In this document: positions 17,796 through 27,466 of the stretch, one piece after another
How positions within the stretch are numbered: position 1 is the first letter of the stretch
Layout: each line of letters begins with the position of its first letter
Source of the DNA: Phycisphaerae bacterium
GTDB lineage: Bacteria; Planctomycetota; Phycisphaerae; Phycisphaerales; SM1A02
Length of the DNA stretch: 64,000 nt
Reading direction: 5' to 3'
NCBI GenBank assembly: GCA_018701395.1
Contig: JABIWU010000003.1
Span: forward strand, 1 to 64,000
The notes under the pieces: generated by a model
Seen by the model: the letters and a program-made list of their open reading frames with translations, nothing else
Database searches by the model: none
Told to the model about the DNA's origin: nothing
Position numbers and translations under genes: made by a program

Positions 17796-19697
17796 TTAAT
17801 ACGCACGTTTCTCTTCATCGCCAGAATGCCAATTAATAAATGCTCGATTGACGACAGCATTTCCGCCTGGTGTTGGGTAATTTCCAGTGAAATACCAATC
17901 GCCGGTGTACTCCGGCATGGCTGCGAGAAGTCCGTCAACATCTTGGTATATCACGTCAAGTTTCCCGTTCCAATCCAGATCTTTTGGATGAACGAGTTCT
18001 GCAATTTTCGTAGAAATTTCTTTCAATGAAAATTGCTCGTACAAAGCCTTAACCTGATTTTGTATTTGAAGAACTGGAAGTTGCTCTTGCTCTTGGCATT
18101 TCGCGGCAATTTCATCTAATAGCGCAGCATTCCCCGCTTCATTCGTTAGTGTAACGGCAGCTTCAAAAGCAATGAACTTACCAATTTGGCTCATGTCAAT
18201 TCCATAACAATCAGGGTACATGATTGGTGGCGCAGAACTGACGATGACAATGCGTTTTGGGTTCAGCTGGGACAAACTTGTAATGATAGATTCACGAAGT
18301 GTTGTTCCGCGAACAATCGAATCGTCCATAACTACTAATGTGCCATCTTTTTCTAAAAGCCCACGAGTGATGTCGTAAATATGCGAAACGAGATCTCGTC
18401 GAGCAGCATCATGCGTAATAAATGTGCGTAATCGCTGATCTTTATGCGCAATTAGTTCTGCTTTCACTCGCGTGTTATTTAATTTGGATAAGTCGTTTCG
18501 TGTTACAGAGCCATCTTGAATTTTGTCCCAGATCAAGTCAGCCTCAGTGCACCGAAGAGCACCACCGACTGCTTCAAGTAGCCCTAGGAAACATGTTTCA
18601 GCGGTATTTGGGACGTAACTAAAAAGGGCATTGTCTAAATCTTTGCCAAGGACACGCATAATTCGGGGTGCGAGATTTGCTCCAAGTCGCTTGCGTTGTT
18701 TGTAGATTAAAGGATCGTTACCTCGACTGAAATAAATGCGTTCGAATGAGCATTGTCTTAGTTCAAGTGGCGTTGTAAATTCAGTAGTATTAATAGTACC
18801 GTCTCGTTTGATAACAACTATGTGGCCAGGAGGAATTTGTTGAATTTCGTCGGGGTCAACATCGAATACATTTGCAAGTGCACCCCGTTCTGAGGCACAT
18901 GCAACGACGTCATCATTTATGTACATGAAAGCAGGGCGAATTCCGGCAGGGTCACGGCAAATGAAGGCGTCGCCGTTTCCAATAATTGAAGCGAACACAT
19001 ATCCGCCATCCCAATATTGCGCAGCTTTTTTTAACATTCTTCCAAGGTCGAGTTCTTGTGAAACTTTTACAGCAAGTTTTCTTCCTTCAAGATTGCTATG
19101 TTTCTTAATGAGCCGTTCATGCTCGTCATTAAGGAAGTGGCTGATTTTTTCAAGAATGACCTGGGTGTCGTTGTCGCCAACTGGATCAAGGCCATACTCA
19201 ACGAGTTTAGCAAACAACTCGTTTGAATTGGTCATATTAAAATTGCCTGCAAGCGCAATGTTACGACTAGCAATATTACTTTTGCGGACAAAGGGGTGAC
19301 ACATTGCCATTGAATTTCCAGAGTGTGTTCCGTAGCGCAAGTGCCCAAGGTATGTCTCGCCGAGGAAGCGGCAAGTTTGCTTTGCATTTAACTCTGTTTC
19401 AGCGGTTATTGCGTTGCTTAATCTTTCAGTGTCTTCTGTAATGGCATCAAAGATTCGTTCGATAGCATTGTGCTTGTCAGAACGAACTCTAAGTAAAAAT
19501 GGATCGCCTGCGGGCATATCAAACTTAACTACACCAAGTCCAGCGCCATCTTGCCCACGGTTGTATTGTTTTTGCATGAGCAGATAAGTTTTTCGGAGTC
19601 CCCATGCAGCGTCACCGTACTGCTCTTGGTAGTAGTGCAGTGGCTTTCTAAGCCGTACAAAGGCAAGGCCGCATTCGTGGGTTAGTCGGTCACTCAT
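17796..19697 (-). CDS. purF: Amidophosphoribosyltransferase, long PurF-like form
   Basis: 633 residues. A class II glutamine amidotransferase domain begins at Cys9 (MSDRLTHEC), so an 8-residue propeptide would be removed to expose the nucleophile. LGHLRYGTHSG and NRGQDGAG are amidotransferase landmarks. The phosphoribosyltransferase part has the PRPP loop VVMDDSIVRGTTL near 455-467. PurF makes phosphoribosylamine, the first step of purine synthesis. At 633 residues it matches the long form I know from Bacteroidetes rather than the 450-510 residue classical enzyme. It follows ahcY by 41 bases and is probably cotranscribed with it. The start at MSDR is chosen because the mature Cys must be near the N-terminus. 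Confidence 0.88.
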   Translation of the reverse strand: MSDRLTHECGLAFVRLRKPLHYYQEQYGDAAWGLRKTYLLMQKQYNRGQDGAGLGVVKFDMPAGDPFLLRVRSDKHNAIERIFDAITEDTERLSNAITAETELNAKQTCRFLGETYLGHLRYGTHSGNSMAMCHPFVRKSNIASRNIALAGNFNMTNSNELFAKLVEYGLDPVGDNDTQVILEKISHFLNDEHERLIKKHSNLEGRKLAVKVSQELDLGRMLKKAAQYWDGGYVFASIIGNGDAFICRDPAGIRPAFMYINDDVVACASERGALANVFDVDPDEIQQIPPGHIVVIKRDGTINTTEFTTPLELRQCSFERIYFSRGNDPLIYKQRKRLGANLAPRIMRVLGKDLDNALFSYVPNTAETCFLGLLEAVGGALRCTEADLIWDKIQDGSVTRNDLSKLNNTRVKAELIAHKDQRLRTFITHDAARRDLVSHIYDITRGLLEKDGTLVVMDDSIVRGTTLRESIITSLSQLNPKRIVIVSSAPPIMYPDCYGIDMSQIGKFIAFEAAVTLTNEAGNAALLDEIAAKCQEQEQLPVLQIQNQVKALYEQFSLKEISTKIAELVHPKDLDWNGKLDVIYQDVDGLLAAMPEYTGDWYFTGNYPTPGGNAVVNRAFINWHSGDEEKRAY

Positions 19698-19738
19698 TCG
19701 AAGTGCAAATGATACAAGCAAACATTCGTACTAGGTGA

Positions 19739-21238
19739 TTAATACCGGTAATGCTCTGCTTTGTAAGGACCTTCAACTGGTACATCGATATACGAAGCTT
19801 GCTCAGGTGTGAGTTTCGTTAACTTTACACCGAGTTGATCAAGGTGCAATCGAGCAACCATTTCGTCAAGTTTCTTCGACAAAGTGTACACCTTATGTTC
19901 GTAACTACTGTAGTTGGAGTGTAATTCCATCTGTGCGAGTACTTGATTTGTAAATGAGTTGCTCATCACAAAACTTGGGTGTCCTGTTGCACAACCAAGG
20001 TTTAGAAGACGGCCTTCTGCAAGCACAATAATGGAGTGCCCATCGTTAAATTTCCATTCATCAACTTGTGGTTTAATGTTGATTTTTTCAATGCCATCAA
20101 GGTTCTCAAGTCCAGCCATGTCAATTTCATTGTCAAAGTGACCAATGTTGCCAACGATCGCGTTGTGTTTCATTCTCGTCATATGGTTAGCGGTTATAAC
20201 GTTGAAATTGCCTGTAGTAGTTACAAAGACATCAACATCGCCGACGACCTCTTCGAGTCGGACCACCTCGTATCCTTCCATCGCTGCTTGAAGCGCACAG
20301 ATTGGATCGATTTCACTTACTAACACCCGGCAGCCCTGCCCCTTGAGTGCTTGGCAACACCCCTTGCCAACGTCTCCATATCCAGCAACGAGTGCAACTT
20401 TGCCTGCAAGCATAACATCCGTTGCTCGCATAATGCCGTCAACACAAGAGTGCCGGCAACCGTACAGGTTGTCAAATTTACTTTTTGTAACAGAGTCGTT
20501 TACATTTATAACAGGGAATAACAAGGTGTTGTTGTTTGCCATTTGGTACATTCGGTGGATACCAGTTGTTGTTTCCTCGCTAACACCGTTAATTTCAACT
20601 GCGTATTGTTCCCAAAACTTTGCATTGCAAGCTTGTACATCGGCGAGTAAGTCGAGAATAATTCTTTCGTCATCGCTGTCAGCAGTATCCCTGCATGGCA
20701 CAGTTCCTGATTTGTTAAATTCAACACCTTTATGAATGACGAGCGTTGCATCACCACCATCGTCAAGAATGAGGTTTGGAGTTTTTCCTTCACCCCAATG
20801 CAGAGCTTGGAACGTGCACCACCAATATTCTTCGAGGGTTTCGCCTTTCCACGCAAATACTGGAATACCTTGTGGGTTGTCAAAAGTACCGTTTGGTCCA
20901 ACAGCAACAGCAGCAGCAGCATGGTTTTGAGTTGAGAAAATATTACAACTTGCCCAACGAACCTCAGCGCCAAGGGCGACGAGTGTCTCAATAAGGACAG
21001 CGGTTTGAATTGTCATATGCAATGAGCCAGTAATTCGTGCGCCAGTTAATGGTTTTGATTCGCCGTACTGCTGGCGAAGTGCCATTAATCCAGGCATTTC
21101 ATGTTCAGCAATATCGATTTCTTTGCGACCAAAGGCGACAGTCTCTGCTGAAAGATCAGCAACTTTAAAGTCGCACGGAGCGAAAAGGTCTAGGTTTGTG
21201 TTGAGAAATGTTGACATGGTTGGTGCTTCTGTTGACAC
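19739..21238 (-). CDS. ahcY: S-adenosylhomocysteine hydrolase
   Basis: 499 residues. It converts S-adenosylhomocysteine to adenosine and homocysteine, with tightly bound NAD. Substrate-domain landmarks are [20 protein letters not shown] and [15 protein letters not shown]; the NAD fold has [11 protein letters not shown]; the C-terminus ends with PYKAEHYRY, the family tail that reaches the partner subunit. I chose the GTG at 21238 because AGGAG sits eight bases before it. An ATG at 21217 lacks a ribosome site, and longer readings run through the operator. It has the 40-residue insert typical of many bacterial forms. Confidence 0.95.
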   Translation of the reverse strand: MSTEAPTMSTFLNTNLDLFAPCDFKVADLSAETVAFGRKEIDIAEHEMPGLMALRQQYGESKPLTGARITGSLHMTIQTAVLIETLVALGAEVRWASCNIFSTQNHAAAAVAVGPNGTFDNPQGIPVFAWKGETLEEYWWCTFQALHWGEGKTPNLILDDGGDATLVIHKGVEFNKSGTVPCRDTADSDDERIILDLLADVQACNAKFWEQYAVEINGVSEETTTGIHRMYQMANNNTLLFPVINVNDSVTKSKFDNLYGCRHSCVDGIMRATDVMLAGKVALVAGYGDVGKGCCQALKGQGCRVLVSEIDPICALQAAMEGYEVVRLEEVVGDVDVFVTTTGNFNVITANHMTRMKHNAIVGNIGHFDNEIDMAGLENLDGIEKINIKPQVDEWKFNDGHSIIVLAEGRLLNLGCATGHPSFVMSNSFTNQVLAQMELHSNYSSYEHKVYTLSKKLDEMVARLHLDQLGVKLTKLTPEQASYIDVPVEGPYKAEHYRY

Positions 21239-21284
21239 TGTGCCTTCTCCTGTATTGGCGTTTTTGCGAATTGATTCATCCATA

Positions 21285-21315
21285 TATCCGGATTGTCGGA
21301 TAAAGTCGCATTGTA
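21285..21315 (-). promoter_or_regulatory. ahcY promoter with operator-like palindrome
   Basis: A TACAAT -10 on the minus strand (21315-21310) is followed by an 18-base perfect palindrome, TATCCG-N6-CGGATA, at 21285-21302. The palindrome begins at the predicted transcription start. That placement suits a repressor. ahcY is controlled in other bacteria by ArsR-type SahR repressors, but I cannot say this site belongs to one. Confidence 0.55.
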
Positions 21316-21402
21316 GCGGAGAATGCTTTTTTGGAGTGCGAAATCCTCTGATTTTAGGTATCATAGAGTGCTTCAAATGCACTTTTACTTAAGGAAAGAC
21401 CA

Positions 21403-21801
21403 GTGGCTGACACATTCCCTTGCAAAATCGTAACTCCCACCCAAGAATGCTTCGATGGCGAAGCAACATATGTTTCATTTCCTTCATGGGATGGGCAATA
21501 TGGCATGATGAAGGGGCTCGCTCCACTTCTGTCAACGCTCGCCCCAGGCACACTTCGAATTGACACAGCAAATGGTTCAAACTTGTACCTCATCGAAGGC
21601 GGATTCGCTCACGTTGATGGCAACGGATTATCACTTGTAACAGAAGGCGCAATTCCTGTAGATGAATTAAATCTTGAAGAAGCAAAAGCAGAGCTCGCTG
21701 AGGCAAATGCTCGTGTGACTTCCGGCGGCAAAGATCAAGTTGCAGTTGAACGTGCTCAAAAAATCGCAACCGCAAAAGTAGCTCTTGCTAGTAAGTCATG
21801 A
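21403..21801 (+). CDS. atpC: ATP synthase epsilon chain (F1)
   Basis: 132 residues starting at GTG (V-ADTFPCKIVTP) with AAGGAAAG upstream. The N-terminal beta-sandwich shows SFPSWDGQYGMMKGLAPLLS, which matches the family VPGxxGxxGILPGHAPL block, and LYLIEGGFAHVDGN. A two-helix C-terminal part follows (ELNLEEAKAELAEA). Epsilon links the rotor to F1 and inhibits reverse ATP hydrolysis. None of the other atp genes is next to it: ahcY is divergent upstream and scpB overlaps downstream. Confidence 0.92.
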   Translation: MADTFPCKIVTPTQECFDGEATYVSFPSWDGQYGMMKGLAPLLSTLAPGTLRIDTANGSNLYLIEGGFAHVDGNGLSLVTEGAIPVDELNLEEAKAELAEANARVTSGGKDQVAVERAQKIATAKVALASKS

Positions 21802-22487
21802 CCAGGCACGAGAGTTTGGAAAATTCAAAAAATTTAGAAACACCCTGCGCAACGCTACCGCTTGAACAACGCATTGAAGCGTTGCTATTTGCTAGCGAGA
21901 GATCGCTTTCAGAAACAAAAATTAAAACAGTGCTCGGTTATGAAGATGAAGATGCAACAAAGAAAATCAAAGAAGCAATTGATGCATTAAACAGTTCATA
22001 CGATTCTAATTCAAGGGCATTTAAAATCGAACGAATAGCTGGCGGTTTCAGAGTAATGACTCGCGAGGAACTTGCTCCGCTTGTTTCTCGATTGCATGCT
22101 GAACGCCAACAGCAAAAACTATCTCAAGCAGCACTTGAAACACTCTCTATTCTTGCATATAGACAACCAGTAATGCGTGCAGAAATCGAAGTAATTCGTG
22201 GCGTCGCTTGCGGGGAAGTTCTTCGTGGATTGATGGATCGTCGTCTCGTAAAAATTGTTGGTCGTGCTGAAGAACTCGGAAGACCAATGCTTTACGGCAC
22301 GACCAAAGAATTTCTCAATATATTTGGGCTTGCAAATTTAAAAGATTTGCCAGATGTGCAAGGGCTTGTGCGAGAGCCTTCTTGGAAACCAGCCAAGCGG
22401 GTTGAAGAAACCGAAAGCAACGACGAATCTCCCGAATCCCCCGAATCCCCCGAATCCCCAGAAGTGGCTGAACAAACCGCTGAATAA
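21798..22487 (+). CDS. scpB: Segregation and condensation protein B
   Basis: 229 residues. Two winged-helix domains with LEQRIEALLFASERSLSETKI at the start, and LSQAALETLSILAYRQPVMRAEIEVIRG, the best-conserved ScpB block. ScpB joins ScpA and SMC in the bacterial condensin. Its start overlaps the atpC stop (ATGA). The C-terminus is a low-complexity tail of repeated Glu-Ser-Pro units encoded by a 9-base tandem repeat. scpA is not adjacent. Confidence 0.92.
   Translation: MTRHESLENSKNLETPCATLPLEQRIEALLFASERSLSETKIKTVLGYEDEDATKKIKEAIDALNSSYDSNSRAFKIERIAGGFRVMTREELAPLVSRLHAERQQQKLSQAALETLSILAYRQPVMRAEIEVIRGVACGEVLRGLMDRRLVKIVGRAEELGRPMLYGTTKEFLNIFGLANLKDLPDVQGLVREPSWKPAKRVEETESNDESPESPESPESPEVAEQTAE
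22425..22459 (+). repeat. 9-base tandem repeat in scpB, G-quadruplex motif on the opposite strand
   Basis: Four units of GAATCCCCC or a one-base variant encode four Glu-Ser-Pro triplets. On the minus strand this gives G-tracts of 4, 5, 5 and 3 separated by identical ATTC loops at 22431-22459, a canonical quadruplex pattern. Unit number could vary between strains by slippage without breaking the frame. Confidence 0.8.
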
Positions 22488-22515
22488 AGTTCGATACTAG
22501 CGTACTATTTGGGGG

Positions 22516-23652
22516 ATGCAAAAGCACACAAAATCAATACATCCAACAATAGTTTTTGTTGTGTTACTTATGTTAGTCGCACCTTCTGCATTTTTTCAAG
22601 GCAAAAATTTACCGATGTGGCTTTTTGGAGCAATGGTTATAACGATGGTTATGACTTTTGTTTGGACTAAAATTGTATTGAAGGGGATTTCTGTTCGACG
22701 CATTATTCTCGAGCCAGCGAAAGTTGGCGAGCCCTATGTTGTACGGTACGAAGTTAAAAATACATCAAAGTGGATCGCTGGTTTTAGTTTATGGATTGAG
22801 GAACAACAAACGAAAGATTCGACTTGGCAGAGGCACTTTAGAAAAGCACGAGGTTGGATAATGGAAGTTGGTTCAGGCGAAACTGTCCATGGAGAGGCAA
22901 TCTTCTGGCCGACAAGCAGGGGGGAAGCAACCTTTAAATTCATCCGAATAACAACAAGTTTCCCATTTGGAATGGTGCGCTCTTCAAAATTATTTCATCA
23001 AGATGTTGTTGTGCTAGTTAAACCAGAAGTAAAGGTACTACGACCCTCTGTTTTGAATGCAATAGTTTCAAGTGGCCCTCTCGGGCAACGAAGTAATCGA
23101 CGAGGTCGAGGCGGTGATGATTTTTTTGGGTTGCGTGAACTAGTAGGCGGCGATCGTTTGGGCGACATTGCTTGGAAAGCATCTGCTAGACGTGGCGAAT
23201 TAGTCTGTATTCAACGATCTAGACCAGCATTGCCTAGAGTTCGAATTGTCCTCGATTTGACAACGCCCACCTCAGCGCTGAATTGGGAAAGCGACGTAAG
23301 GAAACTAGAAGAAGACGCGATTTCATTATGCGCATCTTTAGTGGTTGAAGCAGTTCGGCAAGAGCAAGAGGTTGCCTTGTCAGTTTTAGGTTTTTCGATT
23401 CAAGGTGTAGATAGTTTCCACAGCAGTCAAAGGCATGTGAGTCGTCTTTTGTCTTCTTTAGCGAGAATACAATTAGACAATACGCGCGAGCCAATTCAAT
23501 TGCGCGCGCTTGCAAGCATGAAACAATCTGGACTAGTTGTTATCCGTCCAGACCGATCTGAACCAATTCGTTCTATTAAAGATGCGTGGTATTTTACAGC
23601 CCCGCAATTTAAGGAATTGCAACGTAGTGCAGAGAGGAGCGAGTCGGCATGA
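22516..23652 (+). CDS. DUF58 domain membrane protein
   Basis: 378 residues. Two N-terminal membrane segments (about 10-28 and 33-52) are followed by a beta-rich domain and the DUF58 block GDRLGDIAWKASARRGELVCIQ, with a vWA-like part behind it. DUF58 proteins typically travel with a MoxR AAA+ ATPase and a transglutaminase. Here the transglutaminase gene overlaps its stop, but no moxR is present. The exact role is unknown; a part in assembly or maturation of envelope proteins is often proposed. Confidence 0.88.
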   Translation: MQKHTKSIHPTIVFVVLLMLVAPSAFFQGKNLPMWLFGAMVITMVMTFVWTKIVLKGISVRRIILEPAKVGEPYVVRYEVKNTSKWIAGFSLWIEEQQTKDSTWQRHFRKARGWIMEVGSGETVHGEAIFWPTSRGEATFKFIRITTSFPFGMVRSSKLFHQDVVVLVKPEVKVLRPSVLNAIVSSGPLGQRSNRRGRGGDDFFGLRELVGGDRLGDIAWKASARRGELVCIQRSRPALPRVRIVLDLTTPTSALNWESDVRKLEEDAISLCASLVVEAVRQEQEVALSVLGFSIQGVDSFHSSQRHVSRLLSSLARIQLDNTREPIQLRALASMKQSGLVVIRPDRSEPIRSIKDAWYFTAPQFKELQRSAERSESA

Positions 23653-25853
23653 AGTTACTGCATTCCTATAGCGCCTTGCGTTTCGCTCTTGTACTCATTG
23701 CAATACTTGCGCAATGTGTTGCTCTTTCCAATTTTCCCTTGCTTGTAATTGCGGGCACTCTATCTGCATTGAGTTGGTATGTAACAGAAGGTCCAAGAGG
23801 CAATTCTATTCCTCCATGGGTTGCTCGTCTACTTGTTCTTGTCGCTCTTCTATATGCGATGCTTGATGCAATCGGACCGGTAGAGAGACTTCCGCTTGTA
23901 CTTGGACAGTTCGTAGTTTGGTTGACGGTAATAAAGTTGTACGGAAAGCGAACTGTTGAAAACGAAGCCCAACTTTTATTGCTTGGCTTATTACTTATGA
24001 CTGTTGGCGCGTTGTATGCGACAGATTTTTTATTCGGAGCAATGCTTGTGCTTTGGTCTGGGTTTGCTGTATGGGTTTTGTTGTTATATCAATTACATCA
24101 CGGCATCGAAAAAATGCGCGAAGAACGGTTTTTGGCTGTACCCGCGGGGCATCCAACACCTTGGACTAGACCAGTTACAGGATTACAAGTTCGTAAAGCA
24201 TTTCGGTCAATGGCCTCGCTATTTTTAGTGGTTGGCTTGCTTGGTTCATTCTTATTTTTTGTTTTTACTCCAAGAGAAAAATTCGATGTCATTCATTCAT
24301 TTTCAGCAACATCAGAAAATGCACTTGAGCGTATGCCTTTAAGCCCAGGCGTTGACGATTCGGAAAGTAATCGTCAGGTAATGACAATTTATCTCGAGGA
24401 TATGTCAGGCAATTCTGTGCGAATGCCAAAGGGTTTACGTTTGCGTGGATCTGTGCTTGATGCGTATAAAGGTCGCGGTGTTTGGGCTTCGGGATCTCAC
24501 CTTAAGTCAACGGTAGAAACGGCAGAAGGCGAATTTGCCCCCTTAACAATGGTTGGTGATGGAAGTGCCAACCTAGTTATGACTGTAGTATTTCAATACC
24601 CTTCATCGCAACTATATACTTTGTATAGGCCAGTCGGAATAGAAACAACTCCTCCTTCTCGCTTAACGCAAAATCTAGCGAATACGACGATTAAACTCGC
24701 GCTCGGAGCCGATCCATTGCAGCGATACCAACTTGAAGTTGATTTTACTGCAATAATTTCTTCGCCGTTATCCGATCGAAGGTACAGATATTACAACGAA
24801 CAAGTGCACGCTTTGGCGCTTTCGTTGTTGCAGAAGAACGCCATTGAATTTAATGAAGGTGCAATCACCCCGGCTGAAAGTGAACGGATAGCAAAAGTAT
24901 TTGAGAATTATTTACGATCTCAAGAGTTCACGTACTCGCTGGATGCTACTTTTTTTACGCCTAAAGAACGAATCGAAATGGAGTTGGATAACGATCCAAT
25001 TGCTTCTTTTATTTTAAAGCACAAACGCGGGCACTGCGAATATTTTGCAGCGGCGATGGCAGCAATGTGCGACACCGTGGATCTTCCCGCGCGGGTCGTG
25101 ACGGGGTACTACGTTGATCGTTGGGATGAAGTAAGTAACTCATATATTGTTTTTCAACGAGATGCACACGCGTGGGTTGAAGTTGAAGTAGAGCCGATGG
25201 CATGGGTTACGTATGACCCAACACCTTCCTCGCAAGATGCTCCAACATGGCAGCAAGAAATGACTTTCATGCAGAGAGTTCGTTTTGAATGGCAACAGTG
25301 GGAGTTAGCATGGCAATCAAGCGTGATAAGCTACGATTCATTAGCGCAAAAGAAATTGATTGGTTTTCTAGACCCATTTTGGCGATCGCATGTTGACACT
25401 TTGACTGGAACTTTCAAAACATTGTATGCAAGCGTCGTTAAATGGTTTGATATTGGCGCTGGCGGTAGAGTTTGGATAGACCTTGTGATGGGCGCATCTG
25501 TTCTTGCAGGATTTATTATTTTATTAGTACGATGGCGTAGTCGAAGAATAAGAAATGTCCTGACATTGTCAAAGAAATTGGATGAACAAGTACCAGTAGC
25601 AAGCGTTGCGTTTTTTGCAACATTGCAGCAGGTACTTCTGAAACATGGGTCAAGGCGACCAAAGTACGTCCCAGCACAAACATGGATTGAAAGTTTAGGA
25701 CTTGAAGAGCAAGCATTAGAATTAGCGACGTCGTTAACCAAATTGTATTATCAAATTCGTTTCGGCGATTACCGTCCATCGCGGACAAAACGATTGGAAC
25801 TAATGCAATCTGTTCGAAAATTTGAATCTCTAATACAGAAGGGTAATATATGA
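23649..25853 (+). CDS. TgpA-like transmembrane transglutaminase
   Basis: 734 residues. The N-terminal DUF3488-type membrane domain has several segments up to about residue 215. A periplasmic transglutaminase core follows with Cys near 463 (RGHCEYFAAA), His near 507 (DAHAWVEV) and Asp near 522 (YDPTP). One more membrane segment lies near 614-635, with a cytoplasmic tail. All three catalytic residues are present. It overlaps the DUF58 gene start to stop (ATGA). The substrate is unknown; a Pseudomonas relative, TgpA, is essential. Confidence 0.88.
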   Translation: MKLLHSYSALRFALVLIAILAQCVALSNFPLLVIAGTLSALSWYVTEGPRGNSIPPWVARLLVLVALLYAMLDAIGPVERLPLVLGQFVVWLTVIKLYGKRTVENEAQLLLLGLLLMTVGALYATDFLFGAMLVLWSGFAVWVLLLYQLHHGIEKMREERFLAVPAGHPTPWTRPVTGLQVRKAFRSMASLFLVVGLLGSFLFFVFTPREKFDVIHSFSATSENALERMPLSPGVDDSESNRQVMTIYLEDMSGNSVRMPKGLRLRGSVLDAYKGRGVWASGSHLKSTVETAEGEFAPLTMVGDGSANLVMTVVFQYPSSQLYTLYRPVGIETTPPSRLTQNLANTTIKLALGADPLQRYQLEVDFTAIISSPLSDRRYRYYNEQVHALALSLLQKNAIEFNEGAITPAESERIAKVFENYLRSQEFTYSLDATFFTPKERIEMELDNDPIASFILKHKRGHCEYFAAAMAAMCDTVDLPARVVTGYYVDRWDEVSNSYIVFQRDAHAWVEVEVEPMAWVTYDPTPSSQDAPTWQQEMTFMQRVRFEWQQWELAWQSSVISYDSLAQKKLIGFLDPFWRSHVDTLTGTFKTLYASVVKWFDIGAGGRVWIDLVMGASVLAGFIILLVRWRSRRIRNVLTLSKKLDEQVPVASVAFFATLQQVLLKHGSRRPKYVPAQTWIESLGLEEQALELATSLTKLYYQIRFGDYRPSRTKRLELMQSVRKFESLIQKGNI

Positions 25854-26524
25854 ACGACTGGCTACCAATGGATTCAGAACAATCGGCACTTCAAACGAAA
25901 ACAATTTTAGAGTTGCTTGGCAATGAACCGCTAAACGTTATAGATGTTGGTTGTGGAGATGGCAGACTACTAATTCCAATGGCAGTTGCAGGCCATACTG
26001 TAATTGGAATAGATTGTGATCCAGGTGCGATTAGTTCGGCTGCAGCTCATTGTGCAGATACGAATGTAGATGCTGAACTTATTGACGGAAGTTTATTTGA
26101 TGTACTTCCACTTTCTCAACCAGTTGATGCCATCGTATGTTGTGGTCAGACTTTTATGCTTTTGCACGATGTGGACGAAGCGGTTGAAGCATTAAAATTA
26201 TTTAAACAATCACTGCGACCCAACGGGTTCGTGATTTTGGATGATATTCCGGGTGATTTATGGCTAGAAGTTGCCGAGGGAAATTGGGCAAATGGAGTAA
26301 ACAGCGAATCGACGTTGCAATTGGTTTGGGCGAAGAATGATGCTGTATTTGCAATTCGGGAGGGCGATTTGGTAGATGCGGAGGGGTGGGAATTGACTGA
26401 AAAAGATACCCCATTGCGTTTATGGACAATGGGAGCGCTTCGTTTAGCAGCGCAACTTGCTGAATTATCGGCACCCGTTGTACCGGTTGCAGGGGCAATT
26501 CTGGTCATGCGGGCTGTGGAGTAA
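25850..26524 (+). CDS. Class I SAM-dependent methyltransferase
   Basis: 224 residues. Motif I is NVIDVGCGDGRLL near 34-46, the acidic end of strand 2 is IGIDCDP, and motif IV-like PVDAIVCCGQTF and motif VI LRPNGFVILDD are recognisable. It overlaps the TgpA-like stop (ATGA), so it is part of that operon. The methyl acceptor cannot be read. The second half differs from the quinone methylases. Confidence 0.82.
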   Translation: MNDWLPMDSEQSALQTKTILELLGNEPLNVIDVGCGDGRLLIPMAVAGHTVIGIDCDPGAISSAAAHCADTNVDAELIDGSLFDVLPLSQPVDAIVCCGQTFMLLHDVDEAVEALKLFKQSLRPNGFVILDDIPGDLWLEVAEGNWANGVNSESTLQLVWAKNDAVFAIREGDLVDAEGWELTEKDTPLRLWTMGALRLAAQLAELSAPVVPVAGAILVMRAVE

Positions 26525-26620
26525 TCGAAAACAGACATTTCGAGTCTTCGTATTGTTCTGGAATGACGTGATGACGATTGGTTTAATTCTTCTACCTTTT
26601 TACCTTACGGAGAAATGTTT

Positions 26621-27466
26621 ATGCCAGCTCATCGCTCAAGAACAACTGGATGGCGTCGATGCCTTCAACAATTAGTTGATCACAATGGATCATTACAAAT
26701 CGCACTTGCACCCAACGGTCCAACCGGTCGAGATTTCGTCTGGCGGGCGAAACTAATTTCTTTAAGTGACAATGAAATCATTGTAGAAATGCCAACAGCC
26801 GCGGGGGAACCACTTCCACTTGAAGAGGGCGTTCAATTACTAGGAATAATTGCGATTGGACAAAACAGATGGATGTTTAGAACGAATTGTTTGGGTAGTA
26901 TTTCCTGTCGTTCAAATAGTCGCGATGAAATTGGGCTACGTTTACAAATGCCAAATGCGGTTGAGCGTTGCCAACGTCGACGAGACTATCGAATTACAAC
27001 AGATGTCTTGTCGTTACCTGAAATAACCGCTTGGCCATTGTTGGATCCTCGTTCTATTGTTTTGCCAGAACGAATGTGTCAGTTGAGAATGGAGCGTCAT
27101 AATTCAGACGATAATGAGCCGCGTGCACTTGGTGAAAAAGATGTCATGCCGGATGTTGGTCCATCTTTTACTGCGACGTTAGTAAATTTCGGTGGTGGAG
27201 GCGTTGGTATTCAAGTTCCAGCAGGTCACGCCAGTGGCATAGGTCGTCATCGACTGCATTGGTTACGTTTTCCATTGCCTGGATCCGACTCGCCACCTAT
27301 TTGTGTGACTGCAAAATTAATGCATTGGCATCTCGAAGCAGGTAACTCAACGTATATGGGAATGATGTTTGATTTTTCTTTCAATCCATCTCACAAACGG
27401 TTTGTAACACAACAAATAACTCGAGCAGTTGCAATTCAACAACGCGAACAATTACGAGCAGCGTAA
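26621..27466 (+). CDS. PilZ-like domain protein
   Basis: 281 residues. An N-terminal beta domain of YcgR-N type (about 1-110) is followed by RRRDYR near 117-122, which fits the RxxxR c-di-GMP loop, and by NFGGGGVGI near 188, in the place of the (D/N)xSxxG motif. The Ser of that motif is Gly here, so ligand binding is uncertain. A long insert separates the two motifs. The second ATG (26621) is chosen because ACGGAG then has correct spacing. Its 3' end overlaps pabB by 31 bases. Confidence 0.6.
   Translation: MPAHRSRTTGWRRCLQQLVDHNGSLQIALAPNGPTGRDFVWRAKLISLSDNEIIVEMPTAAGEPLPLEEGVQLLGIIAIGQNRWMFRTNCLGSISCRSNSRDEIGLRLQMPNAVERCQRRRDYRITTDVLSLPEITAWPLLDPRSIVLPERMCQLRMERHNSDDNEPRALGEKDVMPDVGPSFTATLVNFGGGGVGIQVPAGHASGIGRHRLHWLRFPLPGSDSPPICVTAKLMHWHLEAGNSTYMGMMFDFSFNPSHKRFVTQQITRAVAIQQREQLRAA

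Noticed and set aside
21238-21302. S-adenosylhomocysteine riboswitch upstream of ahcY
   Set aside because: The predicted leader is only about 65 bases and lacks the conserved riboswitch core; the palindrome fits a DNA operator better.
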